Assembly (NCBI GenBank): GCA_001314705.1
Contig: LJSU01000028.1
Coordinates: 124,001 to 188,000 of the forward strand
DNA length: 64,000 bases
DNA from: Rhodobacteraceae bacterium HLUCCO07
Lineage (GTDB): Bacteria > Pseudomonadota > Alphaproteobacteria > Rhodobacterales > Rhodobacteraceae
Reading direction: 5' to 3'
Position 1 is the stretch's first letter. The number at the start of each line of letters is the position of its first letter. The position numbers and the translations under genes were made by a program. The notes below the pieces were generated by a model. The model had not been told where the DNA came from. It ran no database searches and saw nothing but the letters and a program-made list of their open reading frames with translations. Shown piece after piece: positions 17,052 to 26,964 of the stretch.

Positions 17052-19120
17052 GCCTCGACCATCCCGACGAGCGCGGGGCGTGCCTCGACCCCGACCTCCT
17101 CGAAGGACAATACCGGGTTGGGGATCGAACGCGCCTTGAGCAGGGTGCGCAGGAATCGCCGCCGCCGCACCGTGGTGATGAGTGCCGGGTAGCTTCCGCT
17201 CGCCGCCGCGTCGGACACCGCTTTCGAGACCGCCTGCGTCAGCCGGTTGAACACGTCCGGCGGCAGGGCCACGTCGGCAGCGTCGCCATCCTCGCCGATC
17301 TGGTAGGTCGTGAATGTATCCTCCCATTCGGGCGCAAGCTGGACAAGCGGCAGGCTGCCATCCGCGCGGCGCAGCGCCGCAACCAGTTGAAACCCGAGCT
17401 TCTGGCGGACGAATTCGCAGATCGCCTCGGGCTGACCATGGCGCACGCGGCCTTCGGCAATCGCTTCAAGGATGAGCGGCAGGTTGCGGATCGACACCTG
17501 TTCGTCAAGGAGCAGCCGCAGCACCGCCTGCAAGAGGTCCATCGGCACCTTGTCGGGCACCAGCTCCTGCAGCAGGCGCTTGTTGGCCTCGTTGCGCGCC
17601 GGGCTGGAGAGATTGACCATCTCGTCCAGCAGCCGCCGCAGTGCCTTGAGCGTCAACAGGCGGCTGAGATTGCGCTTGATGGTTTCAAGCAGATGCGTCG
17701 CCAGAACCTCGACCGGGGTGACCGTGGTCATGTCGAGCATGATCGCCTTTTCCTGGCTCTCCGGCTCGATCCACCTTGCGGGTGCGCCGTAAACCGGTTC
17801 TTCCACGCGGATGCCCGCGATGTCGGACCCGCCCGCGCCCTCGGGTTCGAGCGCGAGTATCCTGCCCGGATGCAATTCCGAGCGCACCTGCTCGACCCCG
17901 TGGATCTTGATCACGTAGGTGCCCGGTGGAAGCGACGGCGCATCGGTCAGGCGGATCTCCGAGATCACGAGGCCAAAGCTGCGGGCCACGTGATTGCGCA
18001 TGTTGGCGATCCGCGCCTCGAGCCCGTTGCCCGGATCCAGAACCATGTTCACCAGGTTGCTGGCGAACTCCACATGAATGTCGTCGAGATCCAGCAGATC
18101 GCCGATCGTGCTCTCATGCGGCCGGGCGTCGGGCGCCGGTTCGGGCGCGGCCGCCGCGGCGGCGCGGCGGCGCATCAGCATGAGGCCGATCCCGATCAAT
18201 GTCACGGCCCCCACGAAGAACGGCACGAAAGGCAATCCCGGAAAAAGCGCGAAGAGCATCATCAGCCCCCCCACCGCGACCAGCGCCGGCGGGTAATTGC
18301 CAAGCTGGGTAAAGAGGGTGAAATCCGTCGCCCCCGTTGCGCCGCCCCGCGCAAGAAGCAATGCCGAGGCGATCGAGATGATCACCGCCGGGATCTGCGA
18401 CACCAGACCGTCTCCAACGGTCAGGATGGCATAGACCTCGAACGCGTCGCCCAGCGCCATGCCATGCACCAGGACCCCCATGGTCAGCCCCATCACGAGA
18501 TTGAGGATGGTGATCAGAAGCCCCGCCACGGCATCGCCCTTGACGAATTTCGACGCCCCGTCGAGCGAGCCGAAGAACGTGGTTTCAAGCTGTTCTTTCT
18601 CACGCCGTGCCTTGGCCTCGGCATGGTCGATCGCACCCGCCGACATGTCGGAATCGATCGCCAGCTGCTTGCCCGGCATCCCGTCGAGGGCAAAGCGCGC
18701 GCCCACCTCGGCCATGCGTGCCGCGCCCTTGGTGATGACCATGAAATTCACGATGAGCAGAACCCCGAACACCACGAGGCCCAGGAACATGTTGCCGCCC
18801 ATCACGAAATCGGCAAAGCCCGCGATCACGTCACCCGCCGCGCGCGTGCCGGTATGACCCTCGCCGATGATCAGCTTGGTGGACGAGACATTGAGCGACA
18901 GGCGCAGCATGAGCGAGGCCAGAAGGATCGTCGGAAAGGACGAGAACTCCAGCGGCGTCTGGATGAAGAGCGTGATCGTGAACACGAGAATTGCCAGCGC
19001 AAAAGACACCGCCAGACCGGAATCGAGCACCCAGGCCGGCATCGGCAGGATCATCATCACGATGATCGCCATCAGCGACATGGCAAGAAGAACGGTCGGC
19101 TGGAAGATATTGCGGATCAT
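17048..19120 (-). CDS. flhA: Flagellar export protein FlhA
   Basis: FALAILVFTITLFIQTPLEFSSFPTILLASLMLRLSLNVSSTKLIIGEGHTG; DMSAGAIDHAEAKARREKEQLETTFFGSLDGASKFVKGDAVAG. Confidence 0.96.
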   Translation of the reverse strand: MIRNIFQPTVLLAMSLMAIIVMMILPMPAWVLDSGLAVSFALAILVFTITLFIQTPLEFSSFPTILLASLMLRLSLNVSSTKLIIGEGHTGTRAAGDVIAGFADFVMGGNMFLGLVVFGVLLIVNFMVITKGAARMAEVGARFALDGMPGKQLAIDSDMSAGAIDHAEAKARREKEQLETTFFGSLDGASKFVKGDAVAGLLITILNLVMGLTMGVLVHGMALGDAFEVYAILTVGDGLVSQIPAVIISIASALLLARGGATGATDFTLFTQLGNYPPALVAVGGLMMLFALFPGLPFVPFFVGAVTLIGIGLMLMRRRAAAAAAPEPAPDARPHESTIGDLLDLDDIHVEFASNLVNMVLDPGNGLEARIANMRNHVARSFGLVISEIRLTDAPSLPPGTYVIKIHGVEQVRSELHPGRILALEPEGAGGSDIAGIRVEEPVYGAPARWIEPESQEKAIMLDMTTVTPVEVLATHLLETIKRNLSRLLTLKALRRLLDEMVNLSSPARNEANKRLLQELVPDKVPMDLLQAVLRLLLDEQVSIRNLPLILEAIAEGRVRHGQPEAICEFVRQKLGFQLVAALRRADGSLPLVQLAPEWEDTFTTYQIGEDGDAADVALPPDVFNRLTQAVSKAVSDAAASGSYPALITTVRRRRFLRTLLKARSIPNPVLSFEEVGVEARPALVGMVEA

Positions 19121-19878
19121 TCGGCCGCCCCCCGCCCGGCCACACCCGGCATCGACAGGAACGGCCGTCCCCCGCCCGCGATGTTCGCCGCGACGAGCGA
19201 CCCGCCCCGCGCCGGAGCGCCTGACGCCGTGGCAACGAACAGCGGATAGGTGTTGTCGCGTGCGGGTGCGGGATTGGTAGGGGCAGGTGTTTGCTCGGCC
19301 CCCTCGGCCCCGGACGTGACGGCGGCATAGTGCGCTTTGAAGATCTTGAGATAGCGGCGCGCGTGTTTCGGCGTACGTGAATGATATGCCCCTGCCGCAT
19401 CGGTCCAGTTTCCCATCTCGGCGTGCAGTTCGCCCAGGAAACGGGCCGCGTAGCGGGCATTCACAATCGGGTCGATCATCGTGTCCAGCGAGGCAAAGCC
19501 GTGGCGGTGCCAGCGGTAATTGACCTGGAAACAGCCCACGTCGAAATTCCGCTGTCCCTGGGCGACCTGATCGCGAAGGAAGCGCAGCGCCTCGCTGCGG
19601 CTGTCGAACCAGTACCCCTTGCCCGCCACGTTCGCGGTCCAGGGCCATGACGAGAGCGGCCCCTGCCGTGCGCGGCCGGTCTCTGTGCGGGTGATCGCCC
19701 TGAGGACGGCGGCGGGAACGCCCTGGTCGCGTGCGGCGATCACGCCCGCGCGTTCACAGGTGGTCTGCCCGACTGCATGGCCAGCACCGGACCAAAGCCA
19801 GACCGCCGCGACCACGGCAAGGCCCAACCGCGCGCGCGGTCCGATCAAGCGAGAGTCGATATCCGTTCTGGCACCCAT
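19117..19878 (-). CDS. SLT-domain lytic transglycosylase (SltF-like)
   Basis: Signal-like N-term; AITRTETGR, FDVGCFQVNYRWHRHGF, YAARFLGELHAEMGNWTDAAGAYHSRT; stop overlaps flhA start. Confidence 0.82.
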   Translation of the reverse strand: MGARTDIDSRLIGPRARLGLAVVAAVWLWSGAGHAVGQTTCERAGVIAARDQGVPAAVLRAITRTETGRARQGPLSSWPWTANVAGKGYWFDSRSEALRFLRDQVAQGQRNFDVGCFQVNYRWHRHGFASLDTMIDPIVNARYAARFLGELHAEMGNWTDAAGAYHSRTPKHARRYLKIFKAHYAAVTSGAEGAEQTPAPTNPAPARDNTYPLFVATASGAPARGGSLVAANIAGGGRPFLSMPGVAGRGAAE

Positions 19879-19959
19879 GTCCCGACCTTCCGGCGTGAGA
19901 ATTCTTCTCGCGACTCCCCGCCCGGCACGGGGATCGGGCACAGTGCTAGCAAGCCAGGG

Positions 19960-19975
19960 TTAACGAAGCCTCAAC
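19960..19975 (+). promoter_or_regulatory. CtrA-like site (TTAA-N7-TCAAC) upstream of the SLT-flhA-fliR-flhB operon
   Basis: GTTAA-CGAAGCC-TCAAC; one mismatch to TTAA-N7-TTAAC. Confidence 0.4.
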
Positions 19976-20028
19976 CGCCGGGAGAAGGCTATCGCGAGGC
20001 ACCGCCAAGGGGTGTCAGCGCGCGCCGC

Positions 20029-20137
20029 GTTAACCGATTTGTGCCCGGGTTTCGCTGCGCTGCGGCGGTGCACGCCCGGCAGCCGGGCCGCAGCCGGACA
20101 TCACCCCCCGTTTCGAGAGGCCCAGGCCGCGGTTAAC
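20029..20137 (-). repeat. Dispersed intergenic repeat, copy 1 (GTTAAC-bounded)
   Basis: Reverse complement reads GTTAAC...CGAAACGGGGGGTGATGTCCGGCTGCGGCCCGGCTGCCG...GTTAAC. Confidence 0.6.
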
Positions 20138-20213
20138 CCTTCGGAACGGTGCACCTGCGCCGATTGCGAAACGGGCTTGATTTCACCTTGGGATCAAGCG
20201 CAAACTCGCGCCC

Positions 20214-20555
20214 ATGACAGTGCAGGATCCTTCGCCTACTTCCGGGCCGCACCCTTCGCAGGTGACATTCCACCGCAGCGAACTGAACGTGATCCTTTCG
20301 CTTTACGGGCGCATGGTCGCAGCGGGGGAATGGCGCGACTACGGCATCTCCTGCCTGCGCGATTCGGCGGTGTTTTCGGTGTTTCGCCGCACCGCCGAGC
20401 ATCCGCTCTATCGTATTGAAAAAAGGCCGAAATTGCGCAGCCGACAGGGGCAGTATTGCGTTGTCGGTATGGATGGCCAGATCCTTAAACGCGGTCATGA
20501 TCTTCGCATGGTTCTTCGGGTTCTCGAACGCAAGCTGATCCGCGCCGTCGAATGA
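20214..20555 (+). CDS. DUF2794 domain-containing protein
   Basis: VTFHRSELNVILSLYGRMVAAGEWRDYGISCLRDSAVFSVFRRTAEHPLYRIEKRPKL. Confidence 0.85.
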   Translation: MTVQDPSPTSGPHPSQVTFHRSELNVILSLYGRMVAAGEWRDYGISCLRDSAVFSVFRRTAEHPLYRIEKRPKLRSRQGQYCVVGMDGQILKRGHDLRMVLRVLERKLIRAVE

Positions 20556-20656
20556 GGACATCCCGGTCCGCTATTCTCTGGCCGGGCAGGACGTTGTGCG
20601 CAAGGCATTGATTTTTGGCGTAAAAATCTAGACGGCGCTGTCGCCCGGTTTTTCGC

Positions 20657-21559
20657 TCACCGCGATTTCACCGGCAGGTTGAAGCGATGGGATTCGACCC
20701 CCAGTTCTGCCGGGGCCGCGGGGAATTGCCCGGCATTGCGCACCGCCGCAACGGCCAGCCTGTCGATACGCGGATTGCCTGAGGACTTGGCCAGGTTGAC
20801 CGCCAGGAGGGCACCGTTCCCCGACACGGAGATTGTCACGATAGCCGTCCCCCGACCCGCACCACGCGGCGCGCGGCGGGCGACGCGGGCCCGGATCTGC
20901 CCACCCCATTGGGCCATGAGCGACTGGCGCTGCGACTTGGACAATGTGGCCACCTCCGCCTGCCCGGAATCGCCCCGCGCCGCGTTTCCACCTGTGCCCT
21001 GCGCCTTGCGAGCCATCGAGGCGGCAGAGGCAGAGGATTGTTTTTTCGCTGGTTTTTCAGTGTTTTGCTTGGGCTCGGCCTGTGGCTGTGGCGGCGTCAC
21101 AGGGCGTGCCACGGGGCGGATATCCGCGTGGGGGGCGGTGTCGGTCTCGGGTGGTGTCTCGGCGCTGGGCTCGGGTTCGGGTGGTGCAGGCGCAGGCGGC
21201 GGGGGCTGATAGCCGGGCAGCGCGGGCGCATCGGGTTGCACGATCAGCGGCTTCGGCGGCTGAGTGGCGGCAGGGGCCGCCCGGGTGTCGGGGGTCGCTG
21301 GCATCTCGGGCGCCATCATCGCGACATCGCGCGGCTCGGACAGTGCGGTTTCAGCCTCCATGGTCGCCTCGGGCGGGCTATCCCATGTCTCGACCAGTAC
21401 TTCGATGCCGGCATTCGATGCCTGAACCGACAAGAGATCGTCGCCTCCCTCACCTGCCCCGACGACTCCCGTTCTCGGGGTAGAGGACCAGACTGCGACA
21501 TGCACCGCGAGCGCCACCCCTAGAAAGAATGATCCTTCGAGGTATCTTCGCATCGTCAC
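20657..21559 (-). CDS. tonB: TonB-family energy transducer
   Basis: N-term TM, Pro-rich middle, C-term GTAIVTISVSGNGALLAVNLAKSSGNPRIDRLAVAAVRNAGQFPAAP. Confidence 0.85.
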   Translation of the reverse strand: MTMRRYLEGSFFLGVALAVHVAVWSSTPRTGVVGAGEGGDDLLSVQASNAGIEVLVETWDSPPEATMEAETALSEPRDVAMMAPEMPATPDTRAAPAATQPPKPLIVQPDAPALPGYQPPPPAPAPPEPEPSAETPPETDTAPHADIRPVARPVTPPQPQAEPKQNTEKPAKKQSSASAASMARKAQGTGGNAARGDSGQAEVATLSKSQRQSLMAQWGGQIRARVARRAPRGAGRGTAIVTISVSGNGALLAVNLAKSSGNPRIDRLAVAAVRNAGQFPAAPAELGVESHRFNLPVKSR

Positions 21560-21936
21560 CGCATCCCCGATACGAGTTTGACTCGACGCACACCTTGGGC
21601 GGCCAGCCGGGGCAGCAGCGCAGCGATCTGGCTGGCCTCGACCCCGCGATCGGCGCGGATCATCAGGGCCTCGCCTTCGGGCAGGTCGGGCATCGCGTCG
21701 AACACCGCTTCACCCCTCGAGTCCCCCATGGCCATCTCTCCATCGGCCGAAACGTAGAGCACGTGACGCCCCTCGGCTGCGGCTTCGGCATCCGATTCCG
21801 GTAGGGTGAGGTCAAACGGGTCGGGGGGTGCGATCTGGGCCGTCATCAGGAAGAAGATGAGTAACAGGAAAACCACGTTGATCATCGGCACGACGCTTTC
21901 GCGTGGGCGGCGTTTGGGTAGGACGTCAAGCATCAT
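21556..21936 (-). CDS. exbD: ExbD/TolR biopolymer transport protein (copy 1)
   Basis: VPMINVVFLLLIFFLMTAQIAPPDPFDLTLPES; ALMIRADRGVEASQIAALL. Confidence 0.9.
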   Translation of the reverse strand: MMLDVLPKRRPRESVVPMINVVFLLLIFFLMTAQIAPPDPFDLTLPESDAEAAAEGRHVLYVSADGEMAMGDSRGEAVFDAMPDLPEGEALMIRADRGVEASQIAALLPRLAAQGVRRVKLVSGMR

Positions 21937-21942
21937 AGCGGG

Positions 21943-22320
21943 TCACTCCACCAGAACGAGGCTCTGATACCCCGCCTTCGCCAGCGCTTCGATCACCTCG
22001 ACCACGCGTTGCAGGTCGGCCTTGTCGCGCGGGCGAAGGACAATCGCATCGTTATGCAAGTGCATCATCGTGCCCAGCTTGGGCAGCAGATTGTTCATCT
22101 CGGTGTCAACCCCGTTGAGCCGTAGCCCGCCAGGAAGGATATCGACAAGGCGCGGCGGCCCCTCGTAGGGCTGGTCGGACGCGGCGGCGAGCGGCAGGTC
22201 GATCTCGACATCCTGACCGAACCGGGCAGCCAGCATGAAGAACACCAGCAGCAGGAACACCACGTCGATCATCGGTGTCAGGCTGGGTTTACGTCGGGCA
22301 GGTGGCGGGGCGAGCAACAT
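21943..22320 (-). CDS. exbD: ExbD/TolR biopolymer transport protein (copy 2)
   Basis: KPSLTPMIDVVFLLLVFFMLAARFGQDVEIDLPLA. Confidence 0.9.
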   Translation of the reverse strand: MLLAPPPARRKPSLTPMIDVVFLLLVFFMLAARFGQDVEIDLPLAAASDQPYEGPPRLVDILPGGLRLNGVDTEMNNLLPKLGTMMHLHNDAIVLRPRDKADLQRVVEVIEALAKAGYQSLVLVE

Positions 22321-22329
22321 GGATCGGCC

Positions 22330-23028
22330 TCACTCGGCAGCGGCGGTGACGGTGGTTGCATCTGCGGCCATGGCAGGGGCGTGACGACGGGTGGGATTGC
22401 GCGTCAGGATGCGGGTCGCCGCGTCCTCCATGTCGCGCTGGGCGCGGTCGGCCACGCTTTCGAACCAGGCCAATGCGACACCGGCCGGAATCGCGACGGC
22501 CATGCCTGCGGCGGTGGTCAGAAGCGCCTCCCAGATGCCACCGGCCAGCGCTGCGGGATCGGCGCGCGACCCGGCCTCCTGCAGTGTCTGAAAGGCCGTG
22601 ATCATGCCCAGAACCGTGCCGAGCAGCCCCAGCAATGGCGCAATCGTCGCAATGAGATCGAGCGCGCGCAGCCCGGCGCGGGCGCGGGCCAGTTCACGGC
22701 TGGCGACACGCCGGATTTCTTCGCGCGCGGTTGCGTCGCTGAAACCTTCGCCGATCCGTGTCTGCATCGCCCGATACGCCACGATCGCACGCAGCGAACG
22801 GCGGCGTGACAGCGCGGCGCAGGCATCCTGCGCAAAGCCATCCTCCCATAGCCTGATGGCCGATTCGGTGCACCGCCCAGCCCAAGCCCCCATCAGGATC
22901 AGCCGCCAGATCTTCCACAGGATCAGCGCCAGCGTCAGGACCGACAGCGCGGCAATCAACCATATCGCAGGCCCGCCCAGCGCGAGGAAATCCTGTGCCT
23001 CGCTCCAATGTGCAAGTACGTCCATCAT
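22330..23028 (-). CDS. exbB: MotA/TolQ/ExbB proton channel family protein
   Basis: LRALDLIATIAPLLGLLGTVLGMITAFQTLQEAGSRADPAALAGGIWEALLTTAAGMAVAIPAGVALAWFES. Confidence 0.92.
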   Translation of the reverse strand: MMDVLAHWSEAQDFLALGGPAIWLIAALSVLTLALILWKIWRLILMGAWAGRCTESAIRLWEDGFAQDACAALSRRRSLRAIVAYRAMQTRIGEGFSDATAREEIRRVASRELARARAGLRALDLIATIAPLLGLLGTVLGMITAFQTLQEAGSRADPAALAGGIWEALLTTAAGMAVAIPAGVALAWFESVADRAQRDMEDAATRILTRNPTRRHAPAMAADATTVTAAAE

Positions 23029-23077
23029 TCATGTCCTTCCTGGCAAGGTTTGCCGCAACATATGCGTTAAGACAGTG

Positions 23078-23863
23078 TCATTGCGCCGCCATTCGCGCCG
23101 CATGGGGCAGGATGAAGGTGCCCGAAGCAGGGGCCGTGTTGACCCGGACCGCGCAGTCATAGGCCCGGCTGAGCAGGTCGTCGCGCAGGATGTCGGCGGG
23201 CGCGGCCTGGCCGAGGAGATGGCCCTGGCTGATCAGGGCGACCTCGTCGGCGAAAATCGCGGTCAGGTTGAGGTCGTGCATCACGGCCACCACGCCGCCC
23301 CCGGCATCGGCATAGTCGCGCGCGATCTGCATGACCTGAAGCTGATGGCCAATATCGAGCGCCGAAACCGGCTCGTCCAGGAACAGCCAGCGCGGCATGC
23401 CGTTCTCGACCGGCTGCCAAACCTGCGCCAGAACCCGGGCCAGTTGCACGCGCTGCTGTTCGCCGCCCGACAGTTCTTGGCAAAAGCGCCCCTCGAAGCC
23501 CGAAAGGCCGACCCGCGCCAGCGCCTGTCCAATCAGGCCGATATCGGCGGCGGCCACGCCGCGGCTCAGGCCCAGGCGTACGACCTCGACCACGGTAAAG
23601 GGAAAGGCCAAGGGCGTTGCCTGTGGCAGAACCCCCCGGATCGCGGCCAGATCCCAGGGTTTGGCCGCCACGATGTCATGCCCGTTGAGCCTGACCTGCC
23701 CGCCGTAATCCGCCTCTCCGGTCAGCGCGCGCATAAGAGTTGTCTTGCCCGACCCGTTGGGACCGACAATCGCCACCACGCGCCCCGGTCGGGCGGTGAA
23801 ATCGACCGCATGCAGGATGCGCGTGCGGCCATAGTCGACGGTGATCTCTTTCGCGTCCAGCAT
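23078..23863 (-). CDS. hmuV: Heme ABC transporter ATP-binding protein HmuV
   Basis: GPNGSGKTTLMRALTGE, LSGGEQQRVQLARVLAQVW, between hmuU and exbB. Confidence 0.92.
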   Translation of the reverse strand: MLDAKEITVDYGRTRILHAVDFTARPGRVVAIVGPNGSGKTTLMRALTGEADYGGQVRLNGHDIVAAKPWDLAAIRGVLPQATPLAFPFTVVEVVRLGLSRGVAAADIGLIGQALARVGLSGFEGRFCQELSGGEQQRVQLARVLAQVWQPVENGMPRWLFLDEPVSALDIGHQLQVMQIARDYADAGGGVVAVMHDLNLTAIFADEVALISQGHLLGQAAPADILRDDLLSRAYDCAVRVNTAPASGTFILPHAARMAAQ

Positions 23864-23866
23864 CGT

Positions 23867-24958
23867 TCACATATCCAGAAGGCCGCGTTGCCGCAGCAGG
23901 ATCCACAGGAAGAAGGGCCCACCCAGCACCGCCGTGACGATACCGATGGGCAATTCGGCGGGGGCAATGATCGTGCGGCTGATCACATCGGCACAGAGCA
24001 GCAGTGCCGCCCCGAGCAGCGCCGAGTTCAACAGCAGGAAGCGGTGATCCGGCCCCACGACCAAGCGCAACAGATGCGGTACGACGATCCCGACGAAACC
24101 GATGCCGCCGCTCACAGCCACGGCGGCCCCGACCGCACCGGCTACCATCAGGATCGCGGTGTTCTTGAGCCTCTGCACGGGAATCCCGATATGTGCCGCC
24201 GCGGCCTCGCCCAGGGCCAGAGCGTTCAGGCCGCGCGCGAGGAAAGGCGCGGTGGCCAGCGCAAGGCAAATCAGGGGCGCCGCGGCCAGCACCTTTGACC
24301 ACGTCGCTCCCGCCACCGACCCCATGCCCCAGAAGGTCAACGTGCGCAACTGGGCGTCATCTGCCATATAGACAAGGATACCCTGCACCGCGCCCGCCAA
24401 CGCCCCCAGCGCGATCCCTGCCAGAAGCATCGTGGCCACGGATGTGCGCCCGCGCCGAGTGGACACCCGGTAAAGGATCAGCGTGGTCGCCCAGCCACCG
24501 AAGAATGCGGCAACCGGCACGAGGTAATAGCCGAACAGGGCCGCTGCAGAGGCCGGCAGAAACCCGCCAAGCACGATCGCGGTGATCGCCCCCAGCCCGG
24601 CCCCGGCGCTGACTCCTACAAGGCCCGGATCGGCCAGCGGATTGCGGAAAAGTCCCTGCAAGACCGCGCCGGACACCGCCAGCGCGGCCCCGACGAGCAT
24701 CCCCATCACCATGCGCGGCAGCCTGATGTCGAACAGGACGATCCGGTCACGGGGGGAAAGTTCCTGCGCGCTCACGAGGCTTTTCACGGCATTCCCCAGA
24801 GACACGCCCGACGCCCCCGTGCCGAGGCTCAGAAGCGCCGCAAATCCCAGCAGTACCAGCAACAGGCCCGACAGGGCACGCGCCTGTCGGCTGCGATCGC
24901 CCGGTAATGGGGCAGCGGATTCGATGTCCTGCATTGCAAGGCTCATGGTGTCAGCCAC
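23867..24958 (-). CDS. hmuU: Heme ABC transporter permease HmuU (FecCD family)
   Basis: RLPRMVMGMLVGAALAVSGAVLQGLFRNPLADPGLVGVSAGAGLGA. Confidence 0.93.
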   Translation of the reverse strand: MADTMSLAMQDIESAAPLPGDRSRQARALSGLLLVLLGFAALLSLGTGASGVSLGNAVKSLVSAQELSPRDRIVLFDIRLPRMVMGMLVGAALAVSGAVLQGLFRNPLADPGLVGVSAGAGLGAITAIVLGGFLPASAAALFGYYLVPVAAFFGGWATTLILYRVSTRRGRTSVATMLLAGIALGALAGAVQGILVYMADDAQLRTLTFWGMGSVAGATWSKVLAAAPLICLALATAPFLARGLNALALGEAAAAHIGIPVQRLKNTAILMVAGAVGAAVAVSGGIGFVGIVVPHLLRLVVGPDHRFLLLNSALLGAALLLCADVISRTIIAPAELPIGIVTAVLGGPFFLWILLRQRGLLDM

Positions 24959-25817
24959 CCACCTGGGTCAGGGCCTGCGAAAGTGCCGTGGCGGCCTCGG
25001 CCGTACGTACCGAGAAACCCAGCATCGCCATGCCGTCCATGCGGATCACCGCCCTTGCCTGGCCCGCCGGCGTTGCCGCGATTGCAGGATGGGTGAAAAG
25101 CTGCTCGTCCGTCACGTCCATATCGCCTGTCCGATCCATCATCAGGATGATCTCGGCTCCGCTTTCGATGATCGCCTCGTCGGTCAGTGGCTTGTAGCCC
25201 TCGAACCCGGTGGCTGCGTTCTGGCCACCTGCCAGCGCGATGATCGCATCGGCGGCGGTGTTCTGGCCCCCGGCCAGAACCCGGCCTCCTTCCATCGACA
25301 GGATGAAGAGCACCGATTTGCCCGCGGTGCTGCTGGTTTCGGTCTGAACGGCATCGAGGTCATCATTGATCCGCGCTGCGAGTTCGGCCCCTTTTTCCGG
25401 CACGCCCAGCGCCTCGGCCACGGCGGTGATCTTGGTCGTGACCGCCGATGCGGTAAAGCCTTCGGGTATCTCGACCAGCGGGATCGCCGCTTCGTGCAAT
25501 ATCTCCAAGGCTTCGGGTGGTCCCGCGCCTTCCTGCGCGAGGATCAGGTCGGGATCGACCGAAAGGATGCCCTCGGGCGACAGCCGCCGGATATATCCCA
25601 CATCGGGCAAGTCGAGTGCCGCTTCGGGGTAATTCGACGTGGTGTCCCGCGCCACGAGCCTATCCTCTTCCCCGAGTGCATAGACGATCTCGGTGATCGC
25701 ACCTCCCACCGACACGATCCGCTGTGGTGCATCTGCCCGCGCGGTGCCGATCAGGAAAAGCGAGACCGCGAGACACAGGGCGGCCTGTGCCCAGAAAAAC
25801 GGATGCACCCGGGTCAT
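24951..25817 (-). CDS. hmuT: Hemin-binding periplasmic protein HmuT
   Basis: Signal peptide; RIVSVGGAITEIVYALGEEDRLVARDTTSNYPEAALDLPDVGYIRRLSPEGILSVDPDLILA. Confidence 0.92.
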   Translation of the reverse strand: MTRVHPFFWAQAALCLAVSLFLIGTARADAPQRIVSVGGAITEIVYALGEEDRLVARDTTSNYPEAALDLPDVGYIRRLSPEGILSVDPDLILAQEGAGPPEALEILHEAAIPLVEIPEGFTASAVTTKITAVAEALGVPEKGAELAARINDDLDAVQTETSSTAGKSVLFILSMEGGRVLAGGQNTAADAIIALAGGQNAATGFEGYKPLTDEAIIESGAEIILMMDRTGDMDVTDEQLFTHPAIAATPAGQARAVIRMDGMAMLGFSVRTAEAATALSQALTQVGG

Positions 25818-26866
25818 GCAGTCACCTCCGCGTCCAATGTCTCGAAACCTGCGATCAGGGCATTCCATTCCCGCGCAGCGTCCTCGTCTCGCAGCACGCC
25901 GAAGAACTGGGCAATCAGCCGGCCTGCCGCGTCGAATGCCTCGACCGAGATGGCTTTGCCCCTTCGGGTCGATTTGGTCACGGCATAGACCTCGGCCAGG
26001 TGATCGCGACGCAAGTGCAGGTCGAACCCGGGGTCGAGCACGTTGATCCATGGCCCCATCTCGACGATCCGCTCGACCGGCCCGGAGTGGATCTCGATGC
26101 AGCCCGCGTTGCCGACAAAGACCATGATCGGGATGGCGGCCTCGGCGGCCCTGCTCAAAAGCGTTTCGATCACCCCGGGGGTAAGCTGCCTTGCATAGGG
26201 CGCCCCTGCCACGCGGTAAGCGCCCAGTCGGTTCATCTTGAGCCGCCGCGTCATCATCAGGAATTGATGCGTGTCAGTCAGTTTGTCCCATTCGGCGCGT
26301 AGCCGTTCGGCCTGATCCGGGCGCCCCTTGGCTGGCTCGACCGGTTTGCGTGGCACGTATCCGGGTGCGCCGGATTGATCGTCAAGCCGCAACTCCTCGA
26401 CCACTCCGGCCCATGCGTCGGCATTGGATCCCTCGCGCAGGAACACCTTGTGCACCGCATCGCCGGCGGCGTCGAAAACCTGGATCGTGCGGCGCATGCC
26501 GCGCTCGGTCTCCTGTTCGATGGCAAAGCCATGCACCCAGTGGTTGGGAAAGATGCGCAGGTCTATGTCCTCGTTCACGATCATCGCGGCATGGTCGCCC
26601 GGGGTGTAATTGTCGTAATGGCCCACCTTTTCGATCACGCAGCTTGCGTTGCGGGTCAGGGCCATGACCTCACCCAGCCGGGTCAGCGCGGGCATGATCC
26701 GGTCGGGATGGGCGGTGATTCGGGTGGCGGTTTCGCCCAGCGCAGCGGCCACGAGACCGGCCTCGGAAATGCCCAGCTTGTCGGCCAGATCGCGGTCGCG
26801 CATTTTGGGGTTTTCCATGCGCGCAGCCTTGATGTCAGACGCGGAAATCACGGTTGGTTCAGCCAA
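25814..26866 (-). CDS. hmuS: Hemin-degrading factor/heme transport protein HmuS
   Basis: KMRDRDLADKLGISEAGLVAA...MALTRNASCVIEKVGHYDNY...WAGVVEEL; repeated ChuS/HmuS halves. Confidence 0.92.
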   Translation of the reverse strand: MAEPTVISASDIKAARMENPKMRDRDLADKLGISEAGLVAAALGETATRITAHPDRIMPALTRLGEVMALTRNASCVIEKVGHYDNYTPGDHAAMIVNEDIDLRIFPNHWVHGFAIEQETERGMRRTIQVFDAAGDAVHKVFLREGSNADAWAGVVEELRLDDQSGAPGYVPRKPVEPAKGRPDQAERLRAEWDKLTDTHQFLMMTRRLKMNRLGAYRVAGAPYARQLTPGVIETLLSRAAEAAIPIMVFVGNAGCIEIHSGPVERIVEMGPWINVLDPGFDLHLRRDHLAEVYAVTKSTRRGKAISVEAFDAAGRLIAQFFGVLRDEDAAREWNALIAGFETLDAEVTA

Positions 26867-26964
26867 GACGGCTCTCCTTTTTCATCACGATGTTTGGGTG
26901 CGTCTGGCTGGTGGCCGGAATGCCACGTTTGCTGGTGCGCCGGGATCGAAACTCGATCTTCAAT

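Noticed and set aside
15135-19249. Long plus-strand ORFs of 685 and 763 aa (15135-17192, 16958-19249)
   Set aside because: Antisense to flhB, fliR and flhA, with Arg/His/Asp-rich low-quality translations typical of shadow ORFs in GC-rich DNA.
20610-20628. GATTTTT-ggcgt-AAAAATC stem-loop between convergent DUF2794 and tonB genes
   Set aside because: Possible weak terminator only; short AT stem, too little support for a feature.
22598-24298. 566-aa plus-strand ORF over exbB/hmuV/hmuU
   Set aside because: Antisense shadow ORF; the minus-strand genes have clear family motifs.
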